NCBI RefSeq assembly: GCF_009796285.1
Contig: NZ_CP047020.1
Coordinates: 4,774,001 to 4,838,000 of the forward strand
Direction: 5' to 3'
Source of the DNA: Streptomyces broussonetiae
GTDB taxonomy: Bacteria; Actinomycetota; Actinomycetes; Streptomycetales; Streptomycetaceae
Length of the DNA stretch: 64,000 nt
Part shown: piece after piece, positions 26,434 to 35,158 of the stretch
Numbering within the stretch: position 1 is the stretch's first letter
Layout: each line of letters opens with the position of its first letter
Made by a program: the position numbers and the translations under genes
The notes under the pieces: model-generated
Database searches by the model: none
What the model saw: only the letters and a program-made list of their open reading frames with translations
Told to the model about the DNA's origin: nothing

Positions 26434-27989
26434 CGCAAGTCCCTCGGATCGGTGTCGTGAGGGCGCACCGGCTGCAACTGCATGGTGGCGTCCCTCCAGG
26501 TGCCGTCCACGGCTTCACCGGTGCGGACCTGGGTGGTCGGGGTGGTCGGGCTGGTCGGGTACGGCGGGGTCCGCTGGGTCTGCGGCACCGGACGGTGCGG
26601 CAGCGGGGTGTGCGGGCCCGGCGCGCCGTACGCAGCGCCCGTGCCGTACGGCGCGGTAGCGCCCGTGCTGTACGTCGGCGAGGACGGATGCGCGGCGCCG
26701 GCCGGGGGCGGGGTGTGCGCGGCGAGAACCGTCGAGCCGCTGTCGGGCTCGTCGCGGTCCGGGAAGACCCAGGCGCGGAAGAGCAGGAAGCGCAGCACGG
26801 TCGCGGCGAGGTTGGCGGCGATGAGCACCGCCAGTTCCGTGGAGTGCGCCGGGTTGTTGCTGGCCGCGTTCAGGGCGGCCAGCGAGCCGCTGGTCAGGGC
26901 GAGACCGATGCCGAAGACCACCAGGCCCTGCGCCTGGTGCCGTACGGCACCGCCCCGGCCGCGCACCCCGAAGGTGAGCCGGCGGTTGGCGGCCGTGTTG
27001 GCGACCGCCGAGACCAGCAGCGCGAGCGCGTTGGCGACCTGGGAGCCGGAGAACTGCCGGAAGAGGCTGTAGAGCACCAGGTAGAACAGGGTGGACAGGC
27101 CGCCGACCACGCAGAATCCGACGAGCTGACGGGCAAGTCCCTTGGGCACGTTGGTCAGATCGCGGTCGCGCGGGTCGTCACCGAAGGGCCGGGTGAGGCG
27201 GTCCAGCGGCAGCGAACCGGTGGCCAGCGCCGTGCCGACCCGCCAGACGCCCCTGAGGTCGTCGGTCGCGGTCCTCACGATGTGCACGGTGGAGTCCGGG
27301 TCGTCGACCCAGTCCACCGGCACCTCGTGGATCCTGAGGCCGGCCCGCTCGGCGAGCACCAGCATCTCGGTGTCGAAGAACCAGCCGGTGTCCTCCACCA
27401 GCGGCAGCAGCACCTGCGCCACATCGCGCCGGATCGCCTTGAAGCCGCACTGCGCGTCCGAGAAGCGGGCCTGGAGCGAGCCGCGCAGGATCAGGTTGTA
27501 GGCGCGGCTGATGAACTCCCGCTTGGGACCGCGCACCACGCGCGAGCTGCGGGCGAGCCGGGAGCCGATCGCGAGGTCGGAGTGCCCGGAGATCAGCGGC
27601 GCCACCAGCGGCAGCAGGGCGTTGAGGTCGGTGGACAGATCGACGTCCATGTAGGCGAGGATCGGCGCGTCGGACGCGGACCACACCGTCCGCAGGGCCC
27701 GGCCGCGGCCCTTCTGCTCCAGGCGGAAGTTGGTGACCTCGGGGATGTCCGCCTCCAGCCGCGCCGCCACCTGGGGGGTGGTGTCCGTGGACGCGTTGTC
27801 CGCGACGGTGATGCGGAACGCGTACGGGAAGGTGCGCTCGAGGTGCTCGTGCAGTCTGCGGACGCACGGCTGGAGGTCCTTCTCCTCGTTGTAGACGGGG
27901 ATCACTACGTCCAGGACAGGCGTACCGGCGTCTGCGGCCGGGAGGTGCTCCCGCGCCGGCAGAGTGCCGGGAGAAGAGTCGGTTCGCAT
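26430..27989 (-). CDS. Bifunctional GT2 glycosyltransferase with GtrA-like membrane domain (YkcC type)
   Basis: A 519-aa protein. Residues about 25-260 are a dolichol-phosphate-mannose-synthase-like GT2 (VIPVYNEEKDLQPCVRRLHE, ADNASTDTT, AYMDVDLSTD with its DxD). Two membrane segments and a GtrA-type four-helix region (about 290-430) follow, then a Pro/Thr/Tyr-rich cytoplasmic tail. It should make polyprenyl-phosphate-hexose and pass it across the membrane to the GT39 enzyme encoded next. The start is 14 bp after the sensor kinase stop, so the two-component genes and glycosyltransferases form one operon. Confidence 0.9.
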   Translation of the reverse strand: MRTDSSPGTLPAREHLPAADAGTPVLDVVIPVYNEEKDLQPCVRRLHEHLERTFPYAFRITVADNASTDTTPQVAARLEADIPEVTNFRLEQKGRGRALRTVWSASDAPILAYMDVDLSTDLNALLPLVAPLISGHSDLAIGSRLARSSRVVRGPKREFISRAYNLILRGSLQARFSDAQCGFKAIRRDVAQVLLPLVEDTGWFFDTEMLVLAERAGLRIHEVPVDWVDDPDSTVHIVRTATDDLRGVWRVGTALATGSLPLDRLTRPFGDDPRDRDLTNVPKGLARQLVGFCVVGGLSTLFYLVLYSLFRQFSGSQVANALALLVSAVANTAANRRLTFGVRGRGGAVRHQAQGLVVFGIGLALTSGSLAALNAASNNPAHSTELAVLIAANLAATVLRFLLFRAWVFPDRDEPDSGSTVLAAHTPPPAGAAHPSSPTYSTGATAPYGTGAAYGAPGPHTPLPHRPVPQTQRTPPYPTSPTTPTTQVRTGEAVDGTWRDATMQLQPVRPHDTDPRDLR

Positions 27990-28003
27990 GGCACCGACTC
28001 AAC

Positions 28004-29662
28004 TCAAGCCCCCTGTCGCACCCATGTGGTGGCACTGTGCTGGGCCTGTGAGTGCGATGGCCGGCCGGTTTCGGCGGCAGGCCGGGGCACGGCCGGGACG
28101 AGCGCCGGCAGATGCACGGTGAACACCGTCCGCCCCGGCATGCTGTCGACGGTCACCGCGCCGCCGTGTGCCGCCGCGACGGCCTGCACGATGGCGAGCC
28201 CGAGCCCGGTGGACCCGGTGGACCGCGAGCGCGCCGAGTCACCGCGCGCGAACCGCTCGAAGACGTGCGGCAGCAACTCGGCGTCAATCCCCTGCCCGTT
28301 GTCCTCGACGTCCACGCACATCCACGACCCGCGCCGCTGCACGCGCGCCGTCACGGTCGTACCGGGCGGGGTGTGCTTGCGGGCGTTGCCGATCAGGTTG
28401 ACGAGCACCTGCTGGACGCGGGCCGCGTCGGCGGACACGAGCGCCGGCTCGTCGGGCAGGTCGAGCCGCCAGTTGTGGTCCATGCCGGCCGCGCGGGAGT
28501 CGCTGACGGTGTCGACGACGAGCGGGATGAGATCGGTCTGCTCGAACTGCAGCGGCCGTCCGGCGTCGAGGCGGGCGAGCAGGAGGAGATCCTCGACCAG
28601 GAGGGTCATCCGGCCCGCCTCGGACTCGATGCGCCCGAGCGCGTGCCGGGTGTCGGGCCCGACCTGCTCGCGCCCGCGGCGGGTGAGTTCGGCGTACCCA
28701 CGGATGGAGGCGAGCGGCGTGCGCAGCTCATGGCTGGCGTCGGCGACGAACTGCCGCACCCGCGTCTCGCTCTGCTGGCGGGCGTGCAGGGCGCCATGGA
28801 CGTGGTCGAGCATGCGGTTGAGCGCGGCGCCGACCTGGCCGACCTCGGTGTGCGGATCGCACTCGGACTCCGGGACCCGCTCGCTGAGGTTCACCTCGCC
28901 GGTGTGCAAGGGGAGTTCGGAGACCCGGGTGGCGGTGTTGGCGACCTTGCGCAGCGGGCGGGTGGCGACGCCGACGAGCACGTATCCGGCGATACCGGCG
29001 GCCGCGAGACCGGCCACGGTGACGCTGACCTCGATCAGGATCAGGGCGTCGATGTTCTCGTCGACGTCCTGGGTCGGCAGGGCGACGTAGAAGGCGTCAC
29101 TGCCGTCCCGGCCGGTCACGTACCTGATGCGGTAGTCCCCGAGCCCGGGGATCTCCACGGTGTGCGGCTTGCCGTCCTTGGCCACCGAGTTCAGGACGTT
29201 CTGCTGCGCCGTGCTCAGGCCGTCGGCCTTCATCTGCTTGAAGAGGCCGGTGGTGTAGTTCTGCTGCTCCGAGACGGCCGCCCGGACGATCGAGCCGTTC
29301 TGCACGTACGCGGCGATCGTCTTCGCCTGTGTCGGGCCCTTGGTGAGCAGGTTGACGACCTTCTCGCCCGGTGTGGCGTTCTCCCCCGGGGAGGACCCCG
29401 GGCCGCCCGGGCCGCCCAGGTTCGCACCGCCGCCCGGAACCTGCGGGTGGCCGACGGCGCGCTGGCCGATGTCTCTCACCTTGCCGTCCAGCTGGTCGTA
29501 CAGGTGCGAGCGCAGCGCGAGCGTGGTGACCGTGCCGATCACCGCACAGACCACGGCGATCAGCATCACCGACGCGACGACGAGCCGCGTCCGCAGGGTG
29601 CGCGGCTGTCCAGCTCGTCGCTTCTGTCGCGCTTGCGGACGCGGCCGTCGTCGTCCGCTCAT
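28004..29662 (-). CDS. Sensor histidine kinase
   Basis: A 552-aa membrane kinase. A basic N-terminus is followed by helix 1 (about 27-50), an outer sensing part of about 170 residues with a Gly/Pro-rich loop, helix 2 (about 212-238), HAMP, and HisKA with DASHELRTPLASIRGYAEL (phospho-His near residue 311). The HATPase domain has NARKHTPPG (N box), DNGQGID (G1) and TGLGLAIV (G2). ATG 29662 overlaps the response regulator stop. The C-terminal tail of 30 residues is Pro/Ser-rich. The signal is unknown; surface sugar modification is the likely output. Confidence 0.93.
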   Translation of the reverse strand: MSGRRRPRPQARQKRRAGQPRTLRTRLVVASVMLIAVVCAVIGTVTTLALRSHLYDQLDGKVRDIGQRAVGHPQVPGGGANLGGPGGPGSSPGENATPGEKVVNLLTKGPTQAKTIAAYVQNGSIVRAAVSEQQNYTTGLFKQMKADGLSTAQQNVLNSVAKDGKPHTVEIPGLGDYRIRYVTGRDGSDAFYVALPTQDVDENIDALILIEVSVTVAGLAAAGIAGYVLVGVATRPLRKVANTATRVSELPLHTGEVNLSERVPESECDPHTEVGQVGAALNRMLDHVHGALHARQQSETRVRQFVADASHELRTPLASIRGYAELTRRGREQVGPDTRHALGRIESEAGRMTLLVEDLLLLARLDAGRPLQFEQTDLIPLVVDTVSDSRAAGMDHNWRLDLPDEPALVSADAARVQQVLVNLIGNARKHTPPGTTVTARVQRRGSWMCVDVEDNGQGIDAELLPHVFERFARGDSARSRSTGSTGLGLAIVQAVAAAHGGAVTVDSMPGRTVFTVHLPALVPAVPRPAAETGRPSHSQAQHSATTWVRQGA

Positions 29663-30399
29663 CACACGGCGGGTTTGATCAGATAACCGGCCCCGCGCCG
29701 CGTGTGGATCATCGGCTCGCGCCCGGCGTCGATCTTCCGCCGCAGATAGGAGATGTACAGCTCGACCACGTTGGCCTGCCCGCCGAAGTCGTACGACCAC
29801 ACGCGGTCCAGGATCTGCGCCTTGCTGAGCACGCGCCGCGGGTTGCGCATGAGGAAGCGCAGCAGCTCGAACTCGGTGGCGGTGAGGTGGATGTTGTCCC
29901 CGGCCCGCGAGACCTCGTGGCTGTCCTCGTCGAGGGTCAGGTCCCCGACGACGAGCACGGAGTCGGACCGCCGGTCGGCGGCCCCGGACCTGCGGATGAG
30001 CCCGCGCAGCCGCGCCACGACCTCCTCGAGGCTGAACGGCTTGGTGACGTAGTCGTCCCCGCCCGCGGTGAGCCCGGCGATACGGTCCTCGACCGCGTCC
30101 TTGGCGGTCAGGAACAGCACGGGCACCTCGGGCAGTTCCCGCCGCAGCCGGCCGAGGACGGCGAGCCCGTCCATGTCCGGCAGCATCATGTCCAGGATGA
30201 CGGCGTCGGGCCGGAACTCCCGGGCGGTCTGGACGGCTCCCTGCCCGTCTCCCGCACTCCTGATCTGCCAGCCCTCGTACCGAAGGGCCATGCTCAGCAG
30301 TTCGGTGATCGACAGCTCGTCGTCCACCACAAGCACGCGGACGGGGCTCCCGTCCGGCCTCAGCAGTTCGGTGCGCCCCTGGGGCGAGGTCGTGGTCAT
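29662..30399 (-). CDS. OmpR-family response regulator
   Basis: A 245-aa regulator. The receiver has the acidic pair VVDDE and the phospho-acceptor Asp near residue 70 (VILDMMLPDMDGL), Thr in FLTAKD and Lys in VTKPFS. The C-terminal winged helix is of the OmpR/PhoB kind (LTATEFELLRFLMRNPRRVL to RRGAGYLIKP). ATG 30399 is preferred; in-frame upstream codons have no ribosome site. First gene of the RR-HK-GT2-GT39 operon. Confidence 0.93.
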   Translation of the reverse strand: MTTTSPQGRTELLRPDGSPVRVLVVDDELSITELLSMALRYEGWQIRSAGDGQGAVQTAREFRPDAVILDMMLPDMDGLAVLGRLRRELPEVPVLFLTAKDAVEDRIAGLTAGGDDYVTKPFSLEEVVARLRGLIRRSGAADRRSDSVLVVGDLTLDEDSHEVSRAGDNIHLTATEFELLRFLMRNPRRVLSKAQILDRVWSYDFGGQANVVELYISYLRRKIDAGREPMIHTRRGAGYLIKPAV

Positions 30400-30507
30400 G
30401 GTGGACACCTTGTCCGGGCCCTCTGAGAAGAGGCTTTCCGCAATCTGTGATTTCCCTGAGAAACACACAGGCACCTCTCAGGCCGCACCTGGGAAAGCCC
30501 CTCGGGA

Positions 30508-30876
30508 TCACGCCGGGCCGCCGAAGGCGTGACTGTGCTCGACCCGCGCGATGTGGATCACGTACCGCTCGTACCACCGCTCCCGCCCGCGCCGCTTGGC
30601 GTCGAGGTGCTCGGGATGGTCCCGCCAGCGCCGGATCCCCTCGAGATCCCGGAAGTAGGCGACGGAGATGGCGAGTCCGCCGGGGGCCGGGCTGTGGGCG
30701 AAGTCCTCCCCGAGGAAGCCGGGGATGTCCCGGACGAGCCGGGAGAGCCGGGCGGCGGTCCGCCGGTAGTCGTCCGCGTCCTCGTCGGGACGGCGTACGG
30801 AGGTGAACACGACGGCGTAGTAAGGGGGTTCGTGCGCGGGAGTGGGACCGACAGTGGTGTCCGGGTGATCGCTCAT
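30508..30876 (-). CDS. Antibiotic-biosynthesis-monooxygenase (ABM) domain protein
   Basis: A 122-aa ferredoxin-like alpha/beta barrel. YYAVVFTSVRRPDED, DIPGFLGEDFAHSP and ISVAYFRDLEGIRRWRDHPE are typical of ABM proteins related to heme-degrading or quinone monooxygenases. No specific substrate can be assigned. It is separated by 108 bp from the two-component operon downstream. Confidence 0.85.
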   Translation of the reverse strand: MSDHPDTTVGPTPAHEPPYYAVVFTSVRRPDEDADDYRRTAARLSRLVRDIPGFLGEDFAHSPAPGGLAISVAYFRDLEGIRRWRDHPEHLDAKRRGRERWYERYVIHIARVEHSHAFGGPA

Positions 30877-30962
30877 GACAACAACGGTCGGCCACCGACT
30901 CGTTGAGCGTCCATGGGTCTTGCCGAAAGGGATCCGTCCGGGATCCCTTTCTTTACGGTCGG

Positions 30963-31835
30963 TCAGAACAGCCCTTCCTGCGCACGCCGGAACTCCCGCA
31001 CCGGGAGACCGAGCCGGTCTCCCGGGCCGCCGAACGGCACCATCACCCACCCCGCCATCAGCCGGGTGTCGAGCACGACGACCCCGCGTTCGCCGACCGC
31101 CAGATGGAGATCGGGTCCGGCCGCGGCGACCAGCTCCCCGCTCACGGCTCCGCCCGGCGCCAGCTCCACGACCTCTCCGTAGGCGCCCGGTGCCCGGTCG
31201 AGCCCGAACACCGTGACGTGGTCGGCGACATGGCACTCGGCGGGCCGCAGCGACTCCGGCCAGCCGGGCAGGTCGACGGCCCGCGCGTGCAGCTCCCGCA
31301 GCTCGGCGGCGCGCTCGGCCGCGGTCCGCGGCAGCGCCGAGCGCACCGCCCGCTTCTCGGCGTAGGGGATCCGGTCCGGCACCCCGAGCGCGGCCCGCAG
31401 CAGTTCCTCGGTGCGCCGGGCGGCCATCAGCGGGCCGGTGCCGAGCCAGCTGAAACACACGGCACCCTGCTCGAGCAGCCGTGCGTCGCCCCGCTCCACG
31501 GCGGTGATGCCCACCTTGGCCATCCCGGGCCCGAACCACGCCAGATACACCCGGTACGGCCGCGGGTCGTCGGCGATCGTGTCGGCGGCCACGGAGTGCG
31601 CCCGGTCCAGCCGCGCACACTCCTCGCAGCGAGCACCCGTGCTCCGCCCCGACACGGCGATCCGCCCCGGACACGCGTGCCCCCGCGCCCCCACGCACCT
31701 GCGCACACCGTCTTCCGGCACGGCGAAGGCGACCCGCTTCCCCCACGGCAGCGCACCGCGCCGCCCGCCGTCCCAGCCCAGCACGGGTCCGTCCGGCGTC
31801 CACCGCAGTCCCGAGCATGTCCATCCGTGTGCCAT
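30963..31835 (-). CDS. DUF2797 protein
   Basis: A 290-aa cytoplasmic protein with Cys-rich motifs (RRCVGARGHACPGR and RCEECARLDRAH) that probably hold zinc, and the conserved PYRVYLAWFGPGMAKVGIT and RTEELL segments. The YLAWFG...KVGIT part resembles a GIY-YIG-type nuclease core. Function unproven. ATG 31835 directly follows an in-frame GTG at 31838; neither has a clear ribosome site. Confidence 0.85.
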   Translation of the reverse strand: MAHGWTCSGLRWTPDGPVLGWDGGRRGALPWGKRVAFAVPEDGVRRCVGARGHACPGRIAVSGRSTGARCEECARLDRAHSVAADTIADDPRPYRVYLAWFGPGMAKVGITAVERGDARLLEQGAVCFSWLGTGPLMAARRTEELLRAALGVPDRIPYAEKRAVRSALPRTAAERAAELRELHARAVDLPGWPESLRPAECHVADHVTVFGLDRAPGAYGEVVELAPGGAVSGELVAAAGPDLHLAVGERGVVVLDTRLMAGWVMVPFGGPGDRLGLPVREFRRAQEGLF

Positions 31836-32322
31836 CACCGGTGAGCGTAGCCCCCGGGTCCGACAGGAGGCCTGAACCCGGTACGGACAGCGATCACCAA
31901 CCGCCGTCCGCGCACCGCGCGTTCACTCGAGGGACGACACGGACACCGGTTCGGCGGACTCCGCACCGGGCACCACGGCCGCCGCGGAGCCGGCCCTGCG
32001 CCCCCGTCCCGCCAGCAGGCACCGGCAAGGACCGGCGGGCACCGGCAAGAACCGGCGAGGGACACCGCGGGCGACGGGCCCGAGCACGTGCATGCCCTGT
32101 GCACACGGCATGGACGGCCACCCCCGAGCCGCGGGTCGGATCAGCCCATCCCTCGAGCAACTTGTACAGACACCTTTTCTCCACGGACCGATCCACCGAT
32201 GTTCTTTCGGCGGCCCTTTTGGCCGTACCGGCGAGTACCTAGAGTCGCGCTGTCATGTACGCACCCGGTCCGTCCTGGCAGGTACGGGGCCGGGGGCAAC
32301 CCCATTTCCACCAGGAGAGCGC
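31836..32322. other. 487-bp divergent spacer before the sphingomyelinase gene
   Basis: No gene is supported. It holds a 20-bp tandem direct repeat (32019-32038 and 32039-32058, GCACCGGCAAGGACCGGCGG with two changes), a T-rich stretch near 32160-32220, and AGGAGAG at the end as ribosome site for the next gene. Confidence 0.6.
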
Positions 32323-33360
32323 ATGGTCTCGCGTCGTACCGCTTCCGCCCTCACCACCGCGGCGGCAGTCCTGCTGCTCGGCGCCGGCGGCTTCACGGCC
32401 GCCCCCAGCGCCGGCGCGGCCACCGGCACCAACCTGTCGGTGTTCGCCTGGAACGTCGACCTCGGCACCCCGATCGTCGACAGCACCCAGAACGAGAAGG
32501 CGGCCCAGCGCACCCCGACCATCGAATCGATCATCCGCAAGCACGGCGCGGACGTGGTGGTGCTGGACGAGAACTTCAACAACACCTCGACCGCCGACAT
32601 CACCAGCAAGCTGGCCGACCTCTACCCGTACCACACCCCGGTCGTCGGCCAGACCTGCTCCGGCGGCGGCTGGAACGGCATCAGCGGCGACTGCTCGAAC
32701 TCGCTGTTCGTCATCAACGGCGGCACGATGATCCTCTCCAAGTACCCGATCACCGCCCAGTACGCCCATGTCTTCAGCAACTCCACCTACGGCACCTGGG
32801 ACTACCACGCCAACAAGGGCGCGGCACTGGCGCAGATCGACAAGGGCGGGGTGAAGAGCTGGGTGGTCGGCACCCACCTGCAGGCCGACGAGTCCGACAC
32901 CTCCACCGACACCACGCAGGCCACCCGGCTCGCCCAGCTCCGCGAGATCCGCAGCTGGGTGGACGGCATCGCCGGGTCGAACGGGCCGGTGCTGATCGGC
33001 GGCGACCTGAACGTCGAGTACTACGGCGGCCAGTCGCGCGGCGACTACGCGGGCGCCCAGAGCGCGGTGAACGGCGTCCTCGGCACCCCGGCCACCGACT
33101 CGAGCCAGACCCTGCGCACCATGGACTGCCCGGCCTCCGCCTGGTGCCAGTACATGTCCGGCGTCGAGTCCTTCCCCAAGGACTACCGGGACGACCTCGA
33201 CTACATCGGCTACCTGAACGCGACGAACCGCCCGGCCCCGGCCGCGATGTCCACGGTCAAGGTCGACTTCGACCCCCAGTCCGGCTGGACCACGGGCCAG
33301 ACCGACACCAACGCCCCCAGCGACCACTACCCCGTCGAGGCGACGTTCCAGATCGGCTAG
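32323..33360 (+). CDS. Secreted sphingomyelinase C-like phosphodiesterase
   Basis: A 345-aa exported enzyme of the DNase I-like endonuclease/exonuclease/phosphatase fold. The signal peptide is about 1-33 (ending SAGAA). The mature part has AWNVDL (Asn of the active site), VVVLDENFNN (metal-binding Glu), YPYHTPVVG, NGGTMILSKYPI, ANKGAALAQI, VVGTHLQA (His), GGDLNVEY (Asp/Asn) and the terminal PSDHYPVEA (catalytic Asp-His). The pattern is closer to bacterial sphingomyelinases than to nucleases. It would split sphingomyelin or related phospholipids outside the cell. Confidence 0.88.
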   Translation: MVSRRTASALTTAAAVLLLGAGGFTAAPSAGAATGTNLSVFAWNVDLGTPIVDSTQNEKAAQRTPTIESIIRKHGADVVVLDENFNNTSTADITSKLADLYPYHTPVVGQTCSGGGWNGISGDCSNSLFVINGGTMILSKYPITAQYAHVFSNSTYGTWDYHANKGAALAQIDKGGVKSWVVGTHLQADESDTSTDTTQATRLAQLREIRSWVDGIAGSNGPVLIGGDLNVEYYGGQSRGDYAGAQSAVNGVLGTPATDSSQTLRTMDCPASAWCQYMSGVESFPKDYRDDLDYIGYLNATNRPAPAAMSTVKVDFDPQSGWTTGQTDTNAPSDHYPVEATFQIG

Positions 33361-33385
33361 CACCGGCAGAAGAAGCCGCAACGCC

Positions 33386-33413
33386 GAAGGCCCCGGAGTG
33401 ATCCGGGGCCTTC
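33386..33413. terminator. Hairpin between sphingomyelinase and the truncated tRNA copy
   Basis: GAAGGCCCCGGA and TCCGGGGCCTTC form a perfect 12-bp stem with loop GTGA. It probably ended both the sphingomyelinase gene and, before the insertion, the tRNA-Arg gene. Confidence 0.85.
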
Positions 33414-33418
33414 AATCC

Positions 33419-33463
33419 ATGTGCACTCGGCAGGACTCGAACCTGCAACCTTCTGATCCGTAG
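33419..33463 (-). repeat. Truncated tRNA-Arg copy (left attachment-site-like repeat)
   Basis: These 45 bases match 37120-37164 with one difference (C at 33436 versus T at 37137). They reproduce the 3' half of tRNA-Arg(ACG) from the anticodon loop to the acceptor end. The sequence beyond 33463 does not continue the tRNA, so it is a pseudo-tRNA of the kind left by integration into a tRNA 3' end. Confidence 0.9.
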
Positions 33464-33580
33464 GATCGGGCAGGCTGTTGGGCGGTGGGCAGCCTTCCTC
33501 CCGGCTGATCGCTGAGGGGCGTGAGCGCTTCACTGTCGTCGGCGGGGTACAAACGGTCGGGCGAACGTAGCGGGCTGGAT

Positions 33581-34690
33581 TCACAGGCGCATGATGACCA
33601 GGGCGGTGTCGTCGGTGGCGTCGCCTGGTGGAAGCAGGTCGTTGAGCACGGCGTCGGCGAGGGCTTCGGGGTCGTCTGCCTGGTGGCGGGCCAGGGAGTC
33701 GGCGAGTCGGGCGAGGCCGGTGTCGATGTCTTCGCCGCGTCGTTCGATCAGGCCGTCGGTGTAGAGCGCGAGAACGGCGCCCTCGCGGAAGGCTGTGACA
33801 GCCTGGATCCGGGGGGCGTGTTCAGGGCGGGCGGCCAGGGGCGGGTCGGTGGCCTGGTTCAGGAACTCGACGGTCTCGTCCCTCTGCAGGAGCGCGGGTG
33901 GTGGATGGCCGGCGCTGCTGTAGGTGATGGTGCGGGTCTCCCAGTCGATGAATGCCGTGGCCACGGTGGTGTTCTCGGCGCCGTCGACAGTGCGGGCGTA
34001 CAACCCGAGGACTTCCAGGGCGCGGGCGGGACCGCCGGCGACGAGGGAGGCGGCGGTGAGGGCGCTGCGCAGTTGTCCCATGACACCGGCTGCGGGCAGG
34101 CCGTGGCCGACGACGTCGCCGACGGTGACGGCGATGCGGTCACCGGGCAGATCAACCAGGTCGTACCAGTCGCCGGCCACATTCAGTGCTTCGGCGGCAG
34201 GCCGGTAGCGTACGGCCGCCTGATGCCGGCCGACCGGGCGCAAAGCGGGCAGCATGGCTTCCTGCAAGGCCAGCGCCACTTCACGGGCGCGGATGAGTTC
34301 GGTGACGTCCTCCGCCCGGTGCAGCAGCAGCGACACCCGCCCGTCCGGGCCGAAGACGGGAACGTTGGTCAGGTCCAAATACCGCTCCTGCCGCGCGCCA
34401 GGCTGCTCGGGGTCCTCCACGTCGTAGCGTTGCAACGCCACGATGCTGCGCTCACCGGTGTCGGCCGCCTGGCGCAGTGACGCCAGAACTCTGAGCAGGA
34501 GAGGCTCGGCGGGGGCTTTTTCGGGGTGGTCCTCAGGCACGAAGTGACCGATCACTTGTTCGCGTGGAAGGCCCCGCAGGCGCAAGAACTCCGCGTTGGC
34601 GTCCGCGTAGATCAGTTGCGGGGTCACTAGCGCCACCGCCCCGGGTAGGGCCTGGAACACCGCCGCGTAGTCGATCGCCGGTACCTTCAT
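33581..34690 (-). CDS. PAS-SpoIIE (PP2C-type) serine/threonine phosphatase
   Basis: A 369-aa cytoplasmic phosphatase. A PAS domain (about 8-125, VFQALPGAVALVTPQLIYAD, then YLDLTNVPVFGPDGR) is joined by a helix to a SpoIIE domain (about 145-369). Metal ligands look complete: AGDWYDLVDL, VGDVVGHGLPAA, YTDGLIERRG and TDDTALVIMR. Such proteins dephosphorylate anti-anti-sigma factors in partner-switching. It lies inside the tRNA-bounded island, so it is accessory. No anti-sigma partner is next to it. Confidence 0.9.
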   Translation of the reverse strand: MKVPAIDYAAVFQALPGAVALVTPQLIYADANAEFLRLRGLPREQVIGHFVPEDHPEKAPAEPLLLRVLASLRQAADTGERSIVALQRYDVEDPEQPGARQERYLDLTNVPVFGPDGRVSLLLHRAEDVTELIRAREVALALQEAMLPALRPVGRHQAAVRYRPAAEALNVAGDWYDLVDLPGDRIAVTVGDVVGHGLPAAGVMGQLRSALTAASLVAGGPARALEVLGLYARTVDGAENTTVATAFIDWETRTITYSSAGHPPPALLQRDETVEFLNQATDPPLAARPEHAPRIQAVTAFREGAVLALYTDGLIERRGEDIDTGLARLADSLARHQADDPEALADAVLNDLLPPGDATDDTALVIMRL

Positions 34691-35158
34691 GACTTCCCTG
34701 CCTTGCCCGCAGCTCCGTCTCTTTTCACGATACGAGCGGGGAGTCACAGCTCGCCTCCTGATGTTGTAGGCCCAAGGGCGGCTACACACGAACGGTGATC
34801 GATTGGCGTGCCCGGAGACCTCGCCGACGACCTCGCCAGGGCGTGCACCGCGCGGACGTATGCGGACCGTCGCAGCAGGTGAGAGGCGCACCGGCCCAAG
34901 GTCAAGCGCTCCGCGAAGTTGCTTCGGGACGAAGAGGTCGTGGGCCAAAGGCTGTCACGCTCGATCAGTACGGCGTTTGCCCAGTACCCACGGCCGACCT
35001 GCAGATGCTTCAGCTGCCGGGCGCCGCTCAGCCATCGCCCCGTCGGGTGGATCAACAGGGTCAAGCGGGATTGAGCGCCCCCGGAGGGGACCCATGGACT
35101 CGCGGGCGATGTCTGCGGTCCGCCACGAGGGCGTACCGGTGCCTTGTGAGGGGTGAGC
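34691..35158. other. 468-bp spacer inside the island
   Basis: Both strands have open frames, but none shows a start with a ribosome site plus a recognisable protein. It is likely eroded sequence. GAGGGG at 35148-35153 is the ribosome site for the next gene. Confidence 0.5.

Noticed and set aside
31920-31935. A single PHO-box-like GTTCAC upstream of the sphingomyelinase
   Set aside because: Only one half-site, about 400 bp from the start; PhoP normally needs two direct repeats.
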